Below, one piece after another: positions 18,486 through 26,193 of a stretch of 64,000 nucleotides of DNA (position 1 is the first letter of the stretch; each line of letters begins with the position of its first letter). The DNA is from Polaribacter sp. Z022. GTDB lineage: Bacteria; Bacteroidota; Bacteroidia; Flavobacteriales; Flavobacteriaceae. The notes below the pieces were generated by a model. That model had not been told where the DNA came from, did not search any database, and saw only the letters and a list, made by a program, of their open reading frames with translations. The stretch lies in NCBI RefSeq assembly GCF_023555495.1, contig NZ_JALCZO010000001.1:124001-188000 (forward strand). The letters are read 5' to 3'. The translations under genes were made by a program, and so were the position numbers.

Positions 18486-19403
18486 ATGAAAAAAATATTT
18501 GTTCTAACATTCCTTCTTTCTGCCTATTTTCTTAATGCGCAAAACAATAAAGAGACTAAAAAAGATAACATTTTCCAAACCTCAGGTAAAGTTATTAAAA
18601 ATAGTATTTTAACTATACCTAGTGACTTTGTGTTTATGGGGAAAGAAGTATCTAATGATTGGAAAAAAACTGGTTATTATGTTGGTGGAATTGTTGGTTT
18701 AATTGCAGTTGATAAAATAACTACAAAATTTTTACACAATCAATTAGAACCACATTTAAATTATGACCTACCTAATATTTCGTTTGTTAATTCTACATCT
18801 AGCCATAAATGGCTAGTAGATGATAATGCTTACATGTCATATCCTATTATTGGTAATTATTTATTTTCATTTTTTACAAATAAAGAACGAGGTCAATATG
18901 CTTCTATCAATGCTTTAAAAGCTATTCAATACTCTACAATTATTACTCAAGTAGGTTTAAAAACTATTTTTGGAAGACATAGACCCAATAGACCATTATC
19001 TGAAACTGCAAGTGAGCCTTGGACAAATGATAACTGGAACTTTTTTAATAAAAGAAAAGAGTATCTTTTTTCAAGTCCAGAAGCATCTGCTTTTCCTTCA
19101 TTACATACAACAGCATATTTTGCTATTGCAAAAGTGTTTCAAATGGAATATGATAATTATTGGATTCCTTATGGATTTATGTCTATTATATATCTGTCAG
19201 AAATGAAAAAACACAACCATTGGGTTAGTGATTTAGTTGTTGGTGGAATTGTTGGAACATTAATAGGAAAATCTATCGTTTTAAGTAGCTGGAAAAAAAG
19301 AAACATTAATGGTGTAATCAAAAAAGAAAAAAAAATTTCTTTTAATGTAGTTCCTCAATACTCGAGTGATTTTGCTGGATTGCATATTGTGGGTACATTT
19401 TAA
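18486..19403 (+). CDS. Exported PAP2-family phosphatase
   Basis: 305 residues with a signal peptide (cleavage after about residue 19, LNAQ) and the three acid-phosphatase motifs: Lys159...Arg166-Pro167 in KTIFGRHRP, PSLH at 204-207 (normally PSGH), and S238...H245...D249. The fold usually removes phosphate from lipid phosphates or undecaprenyl diphosphate. Several hydrophobic helices place the active site on the periplasmic face. The gene lies between the vitamin kinase and arfB, but the promoter box suggests independent expression. The substrate cannot be told from sequence. Confidence 0.85.
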   Translation: MKKIFVLTFLLSAYFLNAQNNKETKKDNIFQTSGKVIKNSILTIPSDFVFMGKEVSNDWKKTGYYVGGIVGLIAVDKITTKFLHNQLEPHLNYDLPNISFVNSTSSHKWLVDDNAYMSYPIIGNYLFSFFTNKERGQYASINALKAIQYSTIITQVGLKTIFGRHRPNRPLSETASEPWTNDNWNFFNKRKEYLFSSPEASAFPSLHTTAYFAIAKVFQMEYDNYWIPYGFMSIIYLSEMKKHNHWVSDLVVGGIVGTLIGKSIVLSSWKKRNINGVIKKEKKISFNVVPQYSSDFAGLHIVGTF

Positions 19404-19412
19404 AAACCAGGT

Positions 19413-19817
19413 TTGAATAAATCTCAAATCATAAAAGAACTCAATTTTAAAGCTATAAGAAGTTCTGGTGCTGGAGGACAACATGTAAACAAAGTATCTT
19501 CTAAAGTGGAGTTAACTTTTGATTTTGAGAACTCTGATTCTTTATCAGAAAATGAAAAAAATATTTTAAGAATTAAATTACATTCAAAACTCACTAAAGA
19601 AAAAAACCTCATCTTATTTTGCGATGAAACTCGCTCTCAACACAGAAATAAAGAATTGGTTATCAAACGTTTTTTAGAATTGTTAAGAACAAATTTAATA
19701 CGAAATAAAAAAAGAAAACCTACAAAGCCAACCAAAGCCTCAATAAAAAGAAAAGCAGAAAACAAAAAAAGAACTTCTGATAAAAAATCGCTTAGAAAAA
19801 AACCAAAATTAGATTAA
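19413..19817 (+). CDS. arfB: Alternative ribosome-rescue factor ArfB (GGQ hydrolase)
   Basis: 134 residues beginning at a TTG. A stop codon in the same frame lies 12 nt upstream (it is the stop of the PAP2 gene), so no earlier start exists, and the N-terminus matches the family length. The motif GAGGQHVNKVSS carries the catalytic GGQ at about 20-22. The C-terminal tail is extremely basic (KKRKPTKPTKASIKRKAENKK), as expected for ArfB, which inserts it into the empty mRNA channel of stalled ribosomes and hydrolyses peptidyl-tRNA. The weak start may keep expression low. Confidence 0.9.
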   Translation: MNKSQIIKELNFKAIRSSGAGGQHVNKVSSKVELTFDFENSDSLSENEKNILRIKLHSKLTKEKNLILFCDETRSQHRNKELVIKRFLELLRTNLIRNKKRKPTKPTKASIKRKAENKKRTSDKKSLRKKPKLD

Positions 19818-19893
19818 ATCTTTTATTTATTATCAATTTTATAAAAATTGAAAAAAAAGAAACTAAATTGTTTATCAATTAAAAAATCTGTTA

Positions 19894-19901
19894 TAGTTTT
19901 G
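19894..19901 (+). promoter_or_regulatory. -7 promoter box of the TPP riboswitch transcript
   Basis: TAGTTTTG matches TAnnTTTG exactly and ends just before the first paired base of the riboswitch aptamer (about 19903), which fits transcription starting at the aptamer. Confidence 0.6.
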
Positions 19902-19902
19902 C

Positions 19903-20053
19903 ATCGTTCTCATAAAGGGGTGCTAATTACAGTTTTTAGTTTTTGGTTTTTGGTCTGATTAGACTTTTTAACTTTTTAACTTTTAACTTCTAAAAGGCTG
20001 AGATCATACCCAATGAACCTAGAACAGGTAATGCTGTTTAGGGATTATGAACG
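19903..20053 (+). ncRNA. TPP riboswitch (thi-box)
   Basis: All conserved thi-box blocks are present in order: AGGGGTGC (about 19916-19923), GGCTGAGAT (19996-20004), ATACCC, TGAACCT, ACAGGTAATGC (20024-20034) and AGGGA (about 20040-20044). The closing P1 helix pairs CGTTC-CATAA at the 5' end with TTATG-ACG at the 3' end. The optional arm between GGGGTGC and CTGAGA is long (about 70 nt) and built of T-rich near-tandem repeats. The element precedes a TonB receptor, so thiamine diphosphate should repress that gene. Confidence 0.93.
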
Positions 20054-20055
20054 TT

Positions 20056-20079
20056 AAAAAACATCTAGTAGATGTTTTT
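20056..20079 (+). terminator. Riboswitch expression-platform terminator candidate
   Basis: A perfect palindrome with arms AAAAACATCTA / TAGATGTTTTT (about 11 bp, one-base loop) and a T-run starts 3 nt after the aptamer. A competing long-range pairing is possible between GAACGTTA (20049-20056) and TAACGTTC (20117-20124), with a small hairpin GAAAAAG/CTTTTTC (20090-20108) inside it. Alternative folding would fit a transcription-terminating riboswitch. Confidence 0.55.
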
Positions 20080-20192
20080 AGTGAGTAGCGAAAAAGTTTT
20101 GCTTTTTCTTATAAGCTAACGTTCTAAAACTAATTATTCAATATTAATTACAAGAATAATTACCTCTTTTTATTCGTTTTAAATTTTTTAAA

Positions 20193-22538
20193 ATGAAAAA
20201 AATCACATTTTTTTTATTCTTGTTTGCAAGTATAATTGCAAACGCCCAAACATTTACACTTAAAGGAAAAGTAGTAGATGAAAACAATGAACCTTTACCA
20301 GGAGCAACAATTTTGGTTAAAGAAAACAAATTAGGAACTTCTACAGATTTTGATGGAGTTTTTAATGTAAAACTACCTAAAGGAAACTATACAATACAGG
20401 TTTCTTTTATTGGTTACAAAAGGATTTCAAAAGAAATCTCTTTAACTAAAAATGATGAAATTACATTTTCTTTAGTATCTGAAGATAATGTTTTAGATGA
20501 AGTTTTAGTTTCTGCAGTTCGTGTTAATGCAGATGCACCTGTAACACATTCTAACCTCACAAAAGAGGAAATAGAAAAACGTAATTTAGGACAAGACATT
20601 CCTATTTTAATGAATTATTTACCTAACGTAGTTTCTTCTTCAGATGCAGGAGCTGGTATTGGTTATACATATATTCGTGTGCGTGGTTCAGATGCCTCTC
20701 GTGTAAATGTTACTGTAAACGGAATACCTTATAATGATGCTGAAAGTCAAGGAACATTTTGGGTAAATATGGGAGATTTTGCTTCTTCTACTCAAAGTTT
20801 ACAATTACAACGTGGAGTTGGTACCTCTACAAATGGTTCTGGTGCATTTGGTGCAAGTTTAAATATTTTAACAGATGCAATTTCTGAAGAAGCAAATGGA
20901 GAAATTTCAAATTCTTTTGGTTCTTTTGGAACTAGAAAACATACTGTAAAATTTTCTACAGGAAAAGTAAATGAGCATTTTGAATTTGCTGGAAGATTAT
21001 CTAATATATATTCTGATGGATATGTTGATAGAGCTTTTACTGATTTAAAATCTTACTTTTTACAAGGGAGTTATACTGATGAAAACACTTTAATTAAAGC
21101 GTTAGTTTTTGGTGGTAAAGAACATACTTACCAAGCTTGGTTTGGATTAACTCCTGCAGAATTAGCTGCAGACAGAAGACAAAACCCATATACTTATGAT
21201 AATGAGTCTGACAACTATCAACAAGATCATTATCAATTACATTGGAATGAAAAAATAAACAATAACTGGTCTACAAATATTGGTTTAAACTATACACGTG
21301 GTAAAGGTTATTTTGAGCAATTTAAAGGTAGTAGAGATGCTGCAGATTATAACAATTTAATTGTGGATGGAAGTGATGTAATTGTAGACAGGTGGTTAGA
21401 CAATCATTTTTATGTAGCCAATTTTAACGCTGATTATAAGGGTGATAATTTTGACATTATCTCTGGAGTTTCTTACAGTAATTACAAAAATGATCATTAT
21501 GGAGAAGTGATTTGGGGTAGCGATTTAGCTGCAAATACAAATATTAGAGATCGTTATTATGAAAGTAATTCTAAAAAAACAGACTTTAGTATTTTCTCTA
21601 AAGCAACTTTTAATGTTTCAGAAAAAATGAAAGCTTATGTAGATTTACAATATAGAACTGTAAACTATAAAACTGCTGGTTTAACTTCTGATAGAGATCC
21701 AATAAATGTAGATAAAGAGTATAATTTCTTTAATCCAAAATTAGGTTTTACTTATAAAATTAATGATGAAAATAGTTTGTATGCTTCTTATGCACGTGCA
21801 AATAGAGAACCTAATAGAAACGATTTTGAAGGAGGAAATTCTAAACATGAAAGTTTAGATGACTATGAATTTGGTTGGCGTTTAAAAAACGATAATGTAA
21901 AGCTAAACACCAATGTTTATTATATGAATTACCAAAATCAATTAATATTAACTGGTGCAATAGACCCTAATACAGGAGAGCCTTTAAGAGCTTCTAGTGG
22001 TAATAGTTACAGATTAGGATTAGAAATTGATGCAGATATTAAGATTACAGATCAGCTTTCTATGCGTCCAAATATTGCAATTAGTAAAAACATTAATAAA
22101 GATTTTAATGCTAAAATTGATGGAGTTTTACAAAACTTAGGAGATACTCCTATTACTTTTTCTCCTGATATTGTTTTTGGAAATGCTTTGGTTTATCAAC
22201 CAACAGACAACTTTCAAATTGCTTTCTTATCAAAATTTGTAGACAAACAGTTTATGAGTAATTTTGATAGCAAGGTATCTACTTTAGATATATTAGAAGA
22301 CTTTTTTACTTCAGATTTAAATGTTGTTTATGAAATTGAAACTGAGAAAATTTTTAAATCTATCGTTTTAACTGGTATGGTAAATAATATATTTAATAAA
22401 GAATATGTAGACAGAGGTTATTACTACACTTATGATGATACTTGGTCTGTAGCTAACCAAACTACAACTATAGATGGAGCAGGATATTATCCGCAAGCTA
22501 CAAGAAACTTTTTAGTGGGGGTTACTTTGAAATTTTAG
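20193..22538 (+). CDS. TonB-dependent receptor under TPP-riboswitch control, probable thiamine importer
   Basis: A 781-residue outer membrane receptor: signal peptide (about 1-19), an N-terminal carboxypeptidase-regulatory-like domain (FTLKGKVVDENNEPLPGATI, about 21-95), a TonB plug (about 110-230, with YIRVRGSDASRVNVTVNGIP) and a 22-strand beta-barrel ending in FLVGVTLKF. The TPP riboswitch in its leader is direct evidence for a link to thiamine; such receptors in Bacteroidota are predicted to bring thiamine or its precursors across the outer membrane. A strong terminator 22 nt after the stop ends the transcript, so no inner-membrane partner is cotranscribed downstream. Confidence 0.92.
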   Translation: MKKITFFLFLFASIIANAQTFTLKGKVVDENNEPLPGATILVKENKLGTSTDFDGVFNVKLPKGNYTIQVSFIGYKRISKEISLTKNDEITFSLVSEDNVLDEVLVSAVRVNADAPVTHSNLTKEEIEKRNLGQDIPILMNYLPNVVSSSDAGAGIGYTYIRVRGSDASRVNVTVNGIPYNDAESQGTFWVNMGDFASSTQSLQLQRGVGTSTNGSGAFGASLNILTDAISEEANGEISNSFGSFGTRKHTVKFSTGKVNEHFEFAGRLSNIYSDGYVDRAFTDLKSYFLQGSYTDENTLIKALVFGGKEHTYQAWFGLTPAELAADRRQNPYTYDNESDNYQQDHYQLHWNEKINNNWSTNIGLNYTRGKGYFEQFKGSRDAADYNNLIVDGSDVIVDRWLDNHFYVANFNADYKGDNFDIISGVSYSNYKNDHYGEVIWGSDLAANTNIRDRYYESNSKKTDFSIFSKATFNVSEKMKAYVDLQYRTVNYKTAGLTSDRDPINVDKEYNFFNPKLGFTYKINDENSLYASYARANREPNRNDFEGGNSKHESLDDYEFGWRLKNDNVKLNTNVYYMNYQNQLILTGAIDPNTGEPLRASSGNSYRLGLEIDADIKITDQLSMRPNIAISKNINKDFNAKIDGVLQNLGDTPITFSPDIVFGNALVYQPTDNFQIAFLSKFVDKQFMSNFDSKVSTLDILEDFFTSDLNVVYEIETEKIFKSIVLTGMVNNIFNKEYVDRGYYYTYDDTWSVANQTTTIDGAGYYPQATRNFLVGVTLKF

Positions 22539-22560
22539 AAATAATATTTCTAAAAAATAA

Positions 22561-22590
22561 AAATCTCAAGTTTAGGCTTGAGATTTTTTT
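22561..22590 (+). terminator. Rho-independent terminator of the thiamine receptor gene
   Basis: AAATCTCAAG (22561-22570) and CTTGAGATTT (22577-22586) form a 10-bp stem with a 6-nt loop followed by Ts. Confidence 0.85.
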
Positions 22591-22648
22591 GCTTAAATAG
22601 GGGTTTTTACTGTTGCCTTTTTAAATTAAAAACCCGAACTTCGCTAAC

Positions 22649-22685
22649 TTCGTATATAACGAATTATAACTCGGTCATATACGAA
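22649..22685. repeat. Left-end inverted repeat of the cassette
   Basis: TTCGTATAT (22649-22657) and ATATACGAA (22677-22685) are perfect reverse complements separated by 19 nt, directly inside the left TTCGCTAAC end. Confidence 0.6.
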
Positions 22686-22711
22686 ATCATGTTGTGTTTC
22701 ATACCGAAAAA

Positions 22712-22797
22712 AGCCAGCCGCACAAATAGCACATTTGTTTTTTTCCTCGCAAAAGCCAACGCAATAAAAAACAAAAGAGCTATTTTTAGCCAACGCT
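22712..22797. repeat. Left hairpin module with GCCAACGCT-type flanks
   Basis: The left arm 22724-22744 contains CACATTTG and the right arm 22766-22787 contains CAAAAGAG; outside these the arms pair as AATAG/CTATT and TTTTTT/AAAAAA. The module is preceded by GCCAGCCGC (22713-22721) and followed by GCCAACGCT (22789-22797); another GCCAACGC (22755-22762) lies in the loop. It ends 22 nt before the restriction gene start. Confidence 0.6.
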
Positions 22798-22819
22798 GAA
22801 CAAAGATTGAAAATAGAAA

Positions 22820-25800
22820 ATGACAATAAAAGAATACGTAGAAATAGTAAGTAAAAGACTTCAATCTGGAATATCAAGAGAACATTCATATAGAGGGGAT
22901 TTAGAAACACTAATTCGAGAATTAGTAAAAGGAATTGAAATAACAAACGAACCTGCAAACGTAACCGATTGTGGAAACCCTGATTATGTAATCACAAAAG
23001 GAAAAATTCCTATTGGTTACATTGAGGCAAAAGATATTGGAAAAGACCTAAACAGTAAATCTTACAAAGAACAATTTGGTCGTTACAAAAAAGCACTCGA
23101 CAATCTAATTATTACAGATTACATATGGTTTCAATTCTTTCAAAACGGAGAATTAGTACACGAAATAAAAATTGGAGAAATTGAAAACAATTCTGTTAAA
23201 CCAATTCCTGAAAACTTCTCAAAATTTGAGAACTTAATAAAAGATTTTTCTACACACATTGGACAAACCATAAAATCGTCAAAAAAATTGGCGGAAATGA
23301 TGGCTGGTAAAGCTCGTTTATTACAAGACATTTTAGAACGAGCAATTACATCTGATGAAGAAACACAAGAAAACACTTCCTTAAAAGGACAATACGACAC
23401 TTTCAAACAGATATTAATTCACGATTTAAAACCTAAAGATTTTGCAGATATTTACGCTCAAACTTTGGCTTATGGAATGTTTGCAGCTCGTTTACACGAC
23501 CCAACTTTAGACGATTTTAGCCGACAAGAAGCAGCAGAATTAATACCGAAATCAAATCCTTTTTTACGTAAACTTTTTGGCTACATTGCTGGACCAGATA
23601 TTGACGAAAGAATTGTAACTGTAGTTGACAACCTTGCAGAAGTTTTTAGAGCTACTAATGTTGAGCAACTTTTAAAGAATTTTGGAAAGGCAACTCAAAT
23701 GCACGACCCAATAATTCATTTTTACGAAACTTTTTTGGCAGAATATGACCCAAAATTACGTAAAGCAAGAGGTGTTTGGTACACACCAGAACCAGTTGTA
23801 AATTTTATAGTTCGTGCAGTTGACGATATTTTAAAAAACGAATTTGATTTACCACAAGGTTTAGCAGATACAAGTAAAACCAAAATAAAATTAGACACTC
23901 AAACGCCTGATAAACGTTCTGCAACAGGATATAAACAAATAGAAAAAGAAGTACACAAAGTACAAATACTTGACCCAGCAACAGGAACAGGAACATTTTT
24001 AGCAGAAGTTGTCAAGTTTATTTATAACAAAAACTTTAAAGCAATGAAAGGTGCTTGGAGTGGCTATGTAGAAGAACATTTAATACCAAGATTAAACGGT
24101 TTTGAGTTGTTAATGGCTTCCTACTCTATGGCACATCTTAAATTAGATATGTTGCTAACCGAAACTGGTTATAAATCAACTAAAAATGAACGTTTAAATG
24201 TTTATTTAACTAATTCTTTAGAAGAGCATCATAAAGATACTGGAACTCTATTTTCTAATTGGTTAAGTAGTGAAGCTAATGAAGCGAATCATATAAAACG
24301 TGACACACCTGTAATGTGTGTGATAGGAAATCCACCATATAATAGAACGTCTAACAATGCTAGTAAATTTATTGTAAAACTATTAGATGATTATAAAAAA
24401 AACCTCAATGAGAGAAATCTAGTTCCATTAGATGATGATTATATCAAATTTATCAAATACGGTCAACATTATATCGATAAAAATGGAGAAGGTATTTTAG
24501 CATATATTTCTAGTAATAGCTTCGTGGATGGCGTAACTCACAGGCAAATGAGAAAAAATTTATTAGAAACATTTGATAAAGTCTACTTACTAAATCTACA
24601 CGGTAACGCAAAAAAAAGAGAAAAGAGTCCTGACGGTTCACCAGACCAAAATGTTTTTGATATTATGACTGGTGTTAGTATAAATATTTTTATAAAAAAT
24701 AAAGAGAACAAAAAGAAATTTGGAGAAGTTTTTCAATATGATTTATATGGAAAACGAGATTCAAAATATTTGTATCTACAAAATTCTGAAATCAAAAATA
24801 TTGATTGGACAAAATTAGAGTTAAAGACAAATTTAGAACCTTGGATAAAATTCGATAGTTCATTAGTCAATTATACCAAATACCTTTTTGTAACGGACAT
24901 ATTTAATGTTCAAACACCTTGCGTTAGAACTCATAAAGACAAGGAGTTAGTTTCATTTAGCAAATTTGATACAGAAACAAATCAAAAATATCTTTTTAAG
25001 GCATTTGACAATAGATTTGTTGATTTTGATTTAAAGAAAATTGGTCGCTCTAGAATAAAGGTTATGCATAATATGTTGCATAAAGAAAATATCAGTCTGA
25101 TATATCAAAGAGGTTGCTCGTCTGAAATACCTCATACACCATTTATATCGAAATTAATATCTGACCAAGGAGCAGTTAGACCAGGAACAACATCTACTTC
25201 GACTATGGCACCGCTTTATATATACCCAATAAAAAAAGATGGTATTTTTGAAGTAGATGAGCGAAAACCAAATTTGAATGAGGAAATTGTAAAAGCAATT
25301 GCAAAAAAAACGGGATTAACTTTTACTAACGAAAAAGAAAAAACCAAAGATACTTTTGCGCCAATAGATATTTTAGATTACATCTATGCTGTTTTACATT
25401 CACCAACTTATAGAGAAAAATACAAAGAATTTTTAAAAATAGATTTTCCAAGGGTTCCATATCCAAATGACGAAAAAACGTTTTGGAATTTAGTTAAATT
25501 AGGGAAAGAATTACGTGAAATTCATTTGTTAGAAAGCAACAAGGTTGAAGATTACATTACAAGTTATGAAATGGCAGAAGATGCTGAAAACGACCATAAC
25601 GTAATAACGACAAAAATTGTAAAGAAAGATTGGGAAATAACCAACACCGAAAAACAACTTGGTAGAATTTGGATTAACGAAAGCAAATATTTTGACAACG
25701 TTCCTTTAACAGCTTGGGAATTTTATATTGGTGGTTATCAACCAGCACAGAAATGGCTGAAAGACAGAAAGGAAAGAGAACTAAAATTTGAGGATATTTT

Positions 25801-25879
25801 ACATTATCAGAAAATTATAGTTGCTCTAACTGAAACGGATAGAATAATGAAAGAAATAGATAAAATAGAAATTGAATAA
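22820..25879 (+). CDS. Single-chain type IIG-like restriction endonuclease and adenine methyltransferase
   Basis: The 1019-residue protein combines nuclease, N6-adenine methyltransferase and specificity regions. An N-terminal PD-(D/E)xK-like site is visible as Pro54-Asp55...Glu69-x-Lys71. The gamma-class methyltransferase domain has motif I LDPATGTGTFL at about 384-394 and motif IV NPPYN at about 504-508; the C-terminal 350 residues should include target recognition. No helicase motifs were seen, so it is not a type I or III enzyme; the arrangement fits type IIG, or the methylase-specificity half of type ISP proteins. Such a protein both methylates host sites and cuts foreign DNA. It is alone inside the repeat-bounded cassette. 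The recognition site cannot be predicted. Confidence 0.85.
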   Translation: MTIKEYVEIVSKRLQSGISREHSYRGDLETLIRELVKGIEITNEPANVTDCGNPDYVITKGKIPIGYIEAKDIGKDLNSKSYKEQFGRYKKALDNLIITDYIWFQFFQNGELVHEIKIGEIENNSVKPIPENFSKFENLIKDFSTHIGQTIKSSKKLAEMMAGKARLLQDILERAITSDEETQENTSLKGQYDTFKQILIHDLKPKDFADIYAQTLAYGMFAARLHDPTLDDFSRQEAAELIPKSNPFLRKLFGYIAGPDIDERIVTVVDNLAEVFRATNVEQLLKNFGKATQMHDPIIHFYETFLAEYDPKLRKARGVWYTPEPVVNFIVRAVDDILKNEFDLPQGLADTSKTKIKLDTQTPDKRSATGYKQIEKEVHKVQILDPATGTGTFLAEVVKFIYNKNFKAMKGAWSGYVEEHLIPRLNGFELLMASYSMAHLKLDMLLTETGYKSTKNERLNVYLTNSLEEHHKDTGTLFSNWLSSEANEANHIKRDTPVMCVIGNPPYNRTSNNASKFIVKLLDDYKKNLNERNLVPLDDDYIKFIKYGQHYIDKNGEGILAYISSNSFVDGVTHRQMRKNLLETFDKVYLLNLHGNAKKREKSPDGSPDQNVFDIMTGVSINIFIKNKENKKKFGEVFQYDLYGKRDSKYLYLQNSEIKNIDWTKLELKTNLEPWIKFDSSLVNYTKYLFVTDIFNVQTPCVRTHKDKELVSFSKFDTETNQKYLFKAFDNRFVDFDLKKIGRSRIKVMHNMLHKENISLIYQRGCSSEIPHTPFISKLISDQGAVRPGTTSTSTMAPLYIYPIKKDGIFEVDERKPNLNEEIVKAIAKKTGLTFTNEKEKTKDTFAPIDILDYIYAVLHSPTYREKYKEFLKIDFPRVPYPNDEKTFWNLVKLGKELREIHLLESNKVEDYITSYEMAEDAENDHNVITTKIVKKDWEITNTEKQLGRIWINESKYFDNVPLTAWEFYIGGYQPAQKWLKDRKERELKFEDILHYQKIIVALTETDRIMKEIDKIEIE

Positions 25880-25967
25880 AGCCAACGCTAAAGCCATACA
25901 CATTTGCAATTCGCTTCAGCCATCACACAAGCCCAAAATTGCAAAAGAGTATGTCTTTGCCAACGCT
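25880..25967. repeat. Right hairpin module with GCCAACGCT flanks
   Basis: Arms of 21 nt (25891-25911 and 25937-25957) pair except for a few fixed mismatches around CACATTTG / CAAAAGAG. GCCAACGCT flanks the hairpin on both sides (25881-25889 and 25959-25967). It starts immediately after the stop codon of the restriction gene and has the same layout and orientation as the left module, with different stem bases. Confidence 0.65.
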
Positions 25968-26005
25968 ACAAACAGAACGGAAAATAAAGTACGAAAACAC
26001 AACAA

Positions 26006-26114
26006 CGTATATAAAAAATAGCGGTTTTAGTGCTTAAACGAAAGATTAATAATAAAATAAAGGTCAGTTATAAACCGAAAAGTTCGTGCTAAAAATCCGC
26101 TACTTTTCATATAC
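26006..26114. repeat. Right-end long imperfect inverted repeat of the cassette
   Basis: The left arm 26006-26033 (GTATAT, then TAGCGG, then TTTAGTGC) and right arm 26086-26114 (GTGCTAAAAA, CCGCTA, ATATAC) pair over about 28 bp around a 52-nt loop. The terminal GTTAGCGAA follows 6 nt later. No gene was found in 25880-26193. Confidence 0.55.
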
Positions 26115-26144
26115 AAGACCGTTAGCGAATCTTAAAAAAATCAA

Positions 26145-26176
26145 TAAAAAAAAGAGCAAAATTGCTCCCTTTTTTT
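26145..26176 (-). terminator. Terminator of the MORN/transglutaminase operon
   Basis: GAGCAA (26154-26159) and TTGCTC (26162-26167), extended by A/T pairs, form a hairpin followed by a T-run on the minus strand, 18 nt after the stop at 26194. Confidence 0.75.
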
Positions 26177-26193
26177 ATTTGTATAAACTTCAT

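Larger units (their letters stand above)
22640..26129. mobile_element. Restriction-modification cassette bounded by 9-bp terminal inverted repeats
   Basis: TTCGCTAAC at 22640-22648 is the exact reverse complement of GTTAGCGAA at 26121-26129. Next to each end is a GTATAT/ATATAC inverted structure. Inside lie two related hairpin modules and one large type IIG-like gene. The neighbours on both sides are convergent genes that each end in their own terminator just outside the element, as expected for insertion into a neutral site. No transposase, integrase or target duplication was seen. Element status is inferred from structure. Confidence 0.55.

Noticed and set aside
19918..19995. Independent tandem repeat or CRISPR-like array in the T-rich stretch
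   Set aside because: It lies wholly inside the optional arm of the TPP riboswitch and the units are too short and irregular.
22644..22958. Minus-strand open frames (104 and 66 codons) overlapping the restriction gene start
   Set aside because: They cover the inverted repeats and the 5' end of a convincing plus-strand gene, contain no recognisable domain and have no promoter box or start context.
22820..25879. Type I or type III restriction system
   Set aside because: No helicase (DEAD-box/Walker) motifs were seen in the 1019-residue protein and no separate R, M or S subunit genes are adjacent.
22640..26129. Classical integron cassette with attC sites
   Set aside because: The terminal GTTAGCG does not fit the attC R' box GTTRRRY, the hairpin flanks do not fit RYYYAAC, and no intI gene is present. 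Only a loose structural resemblance remains.
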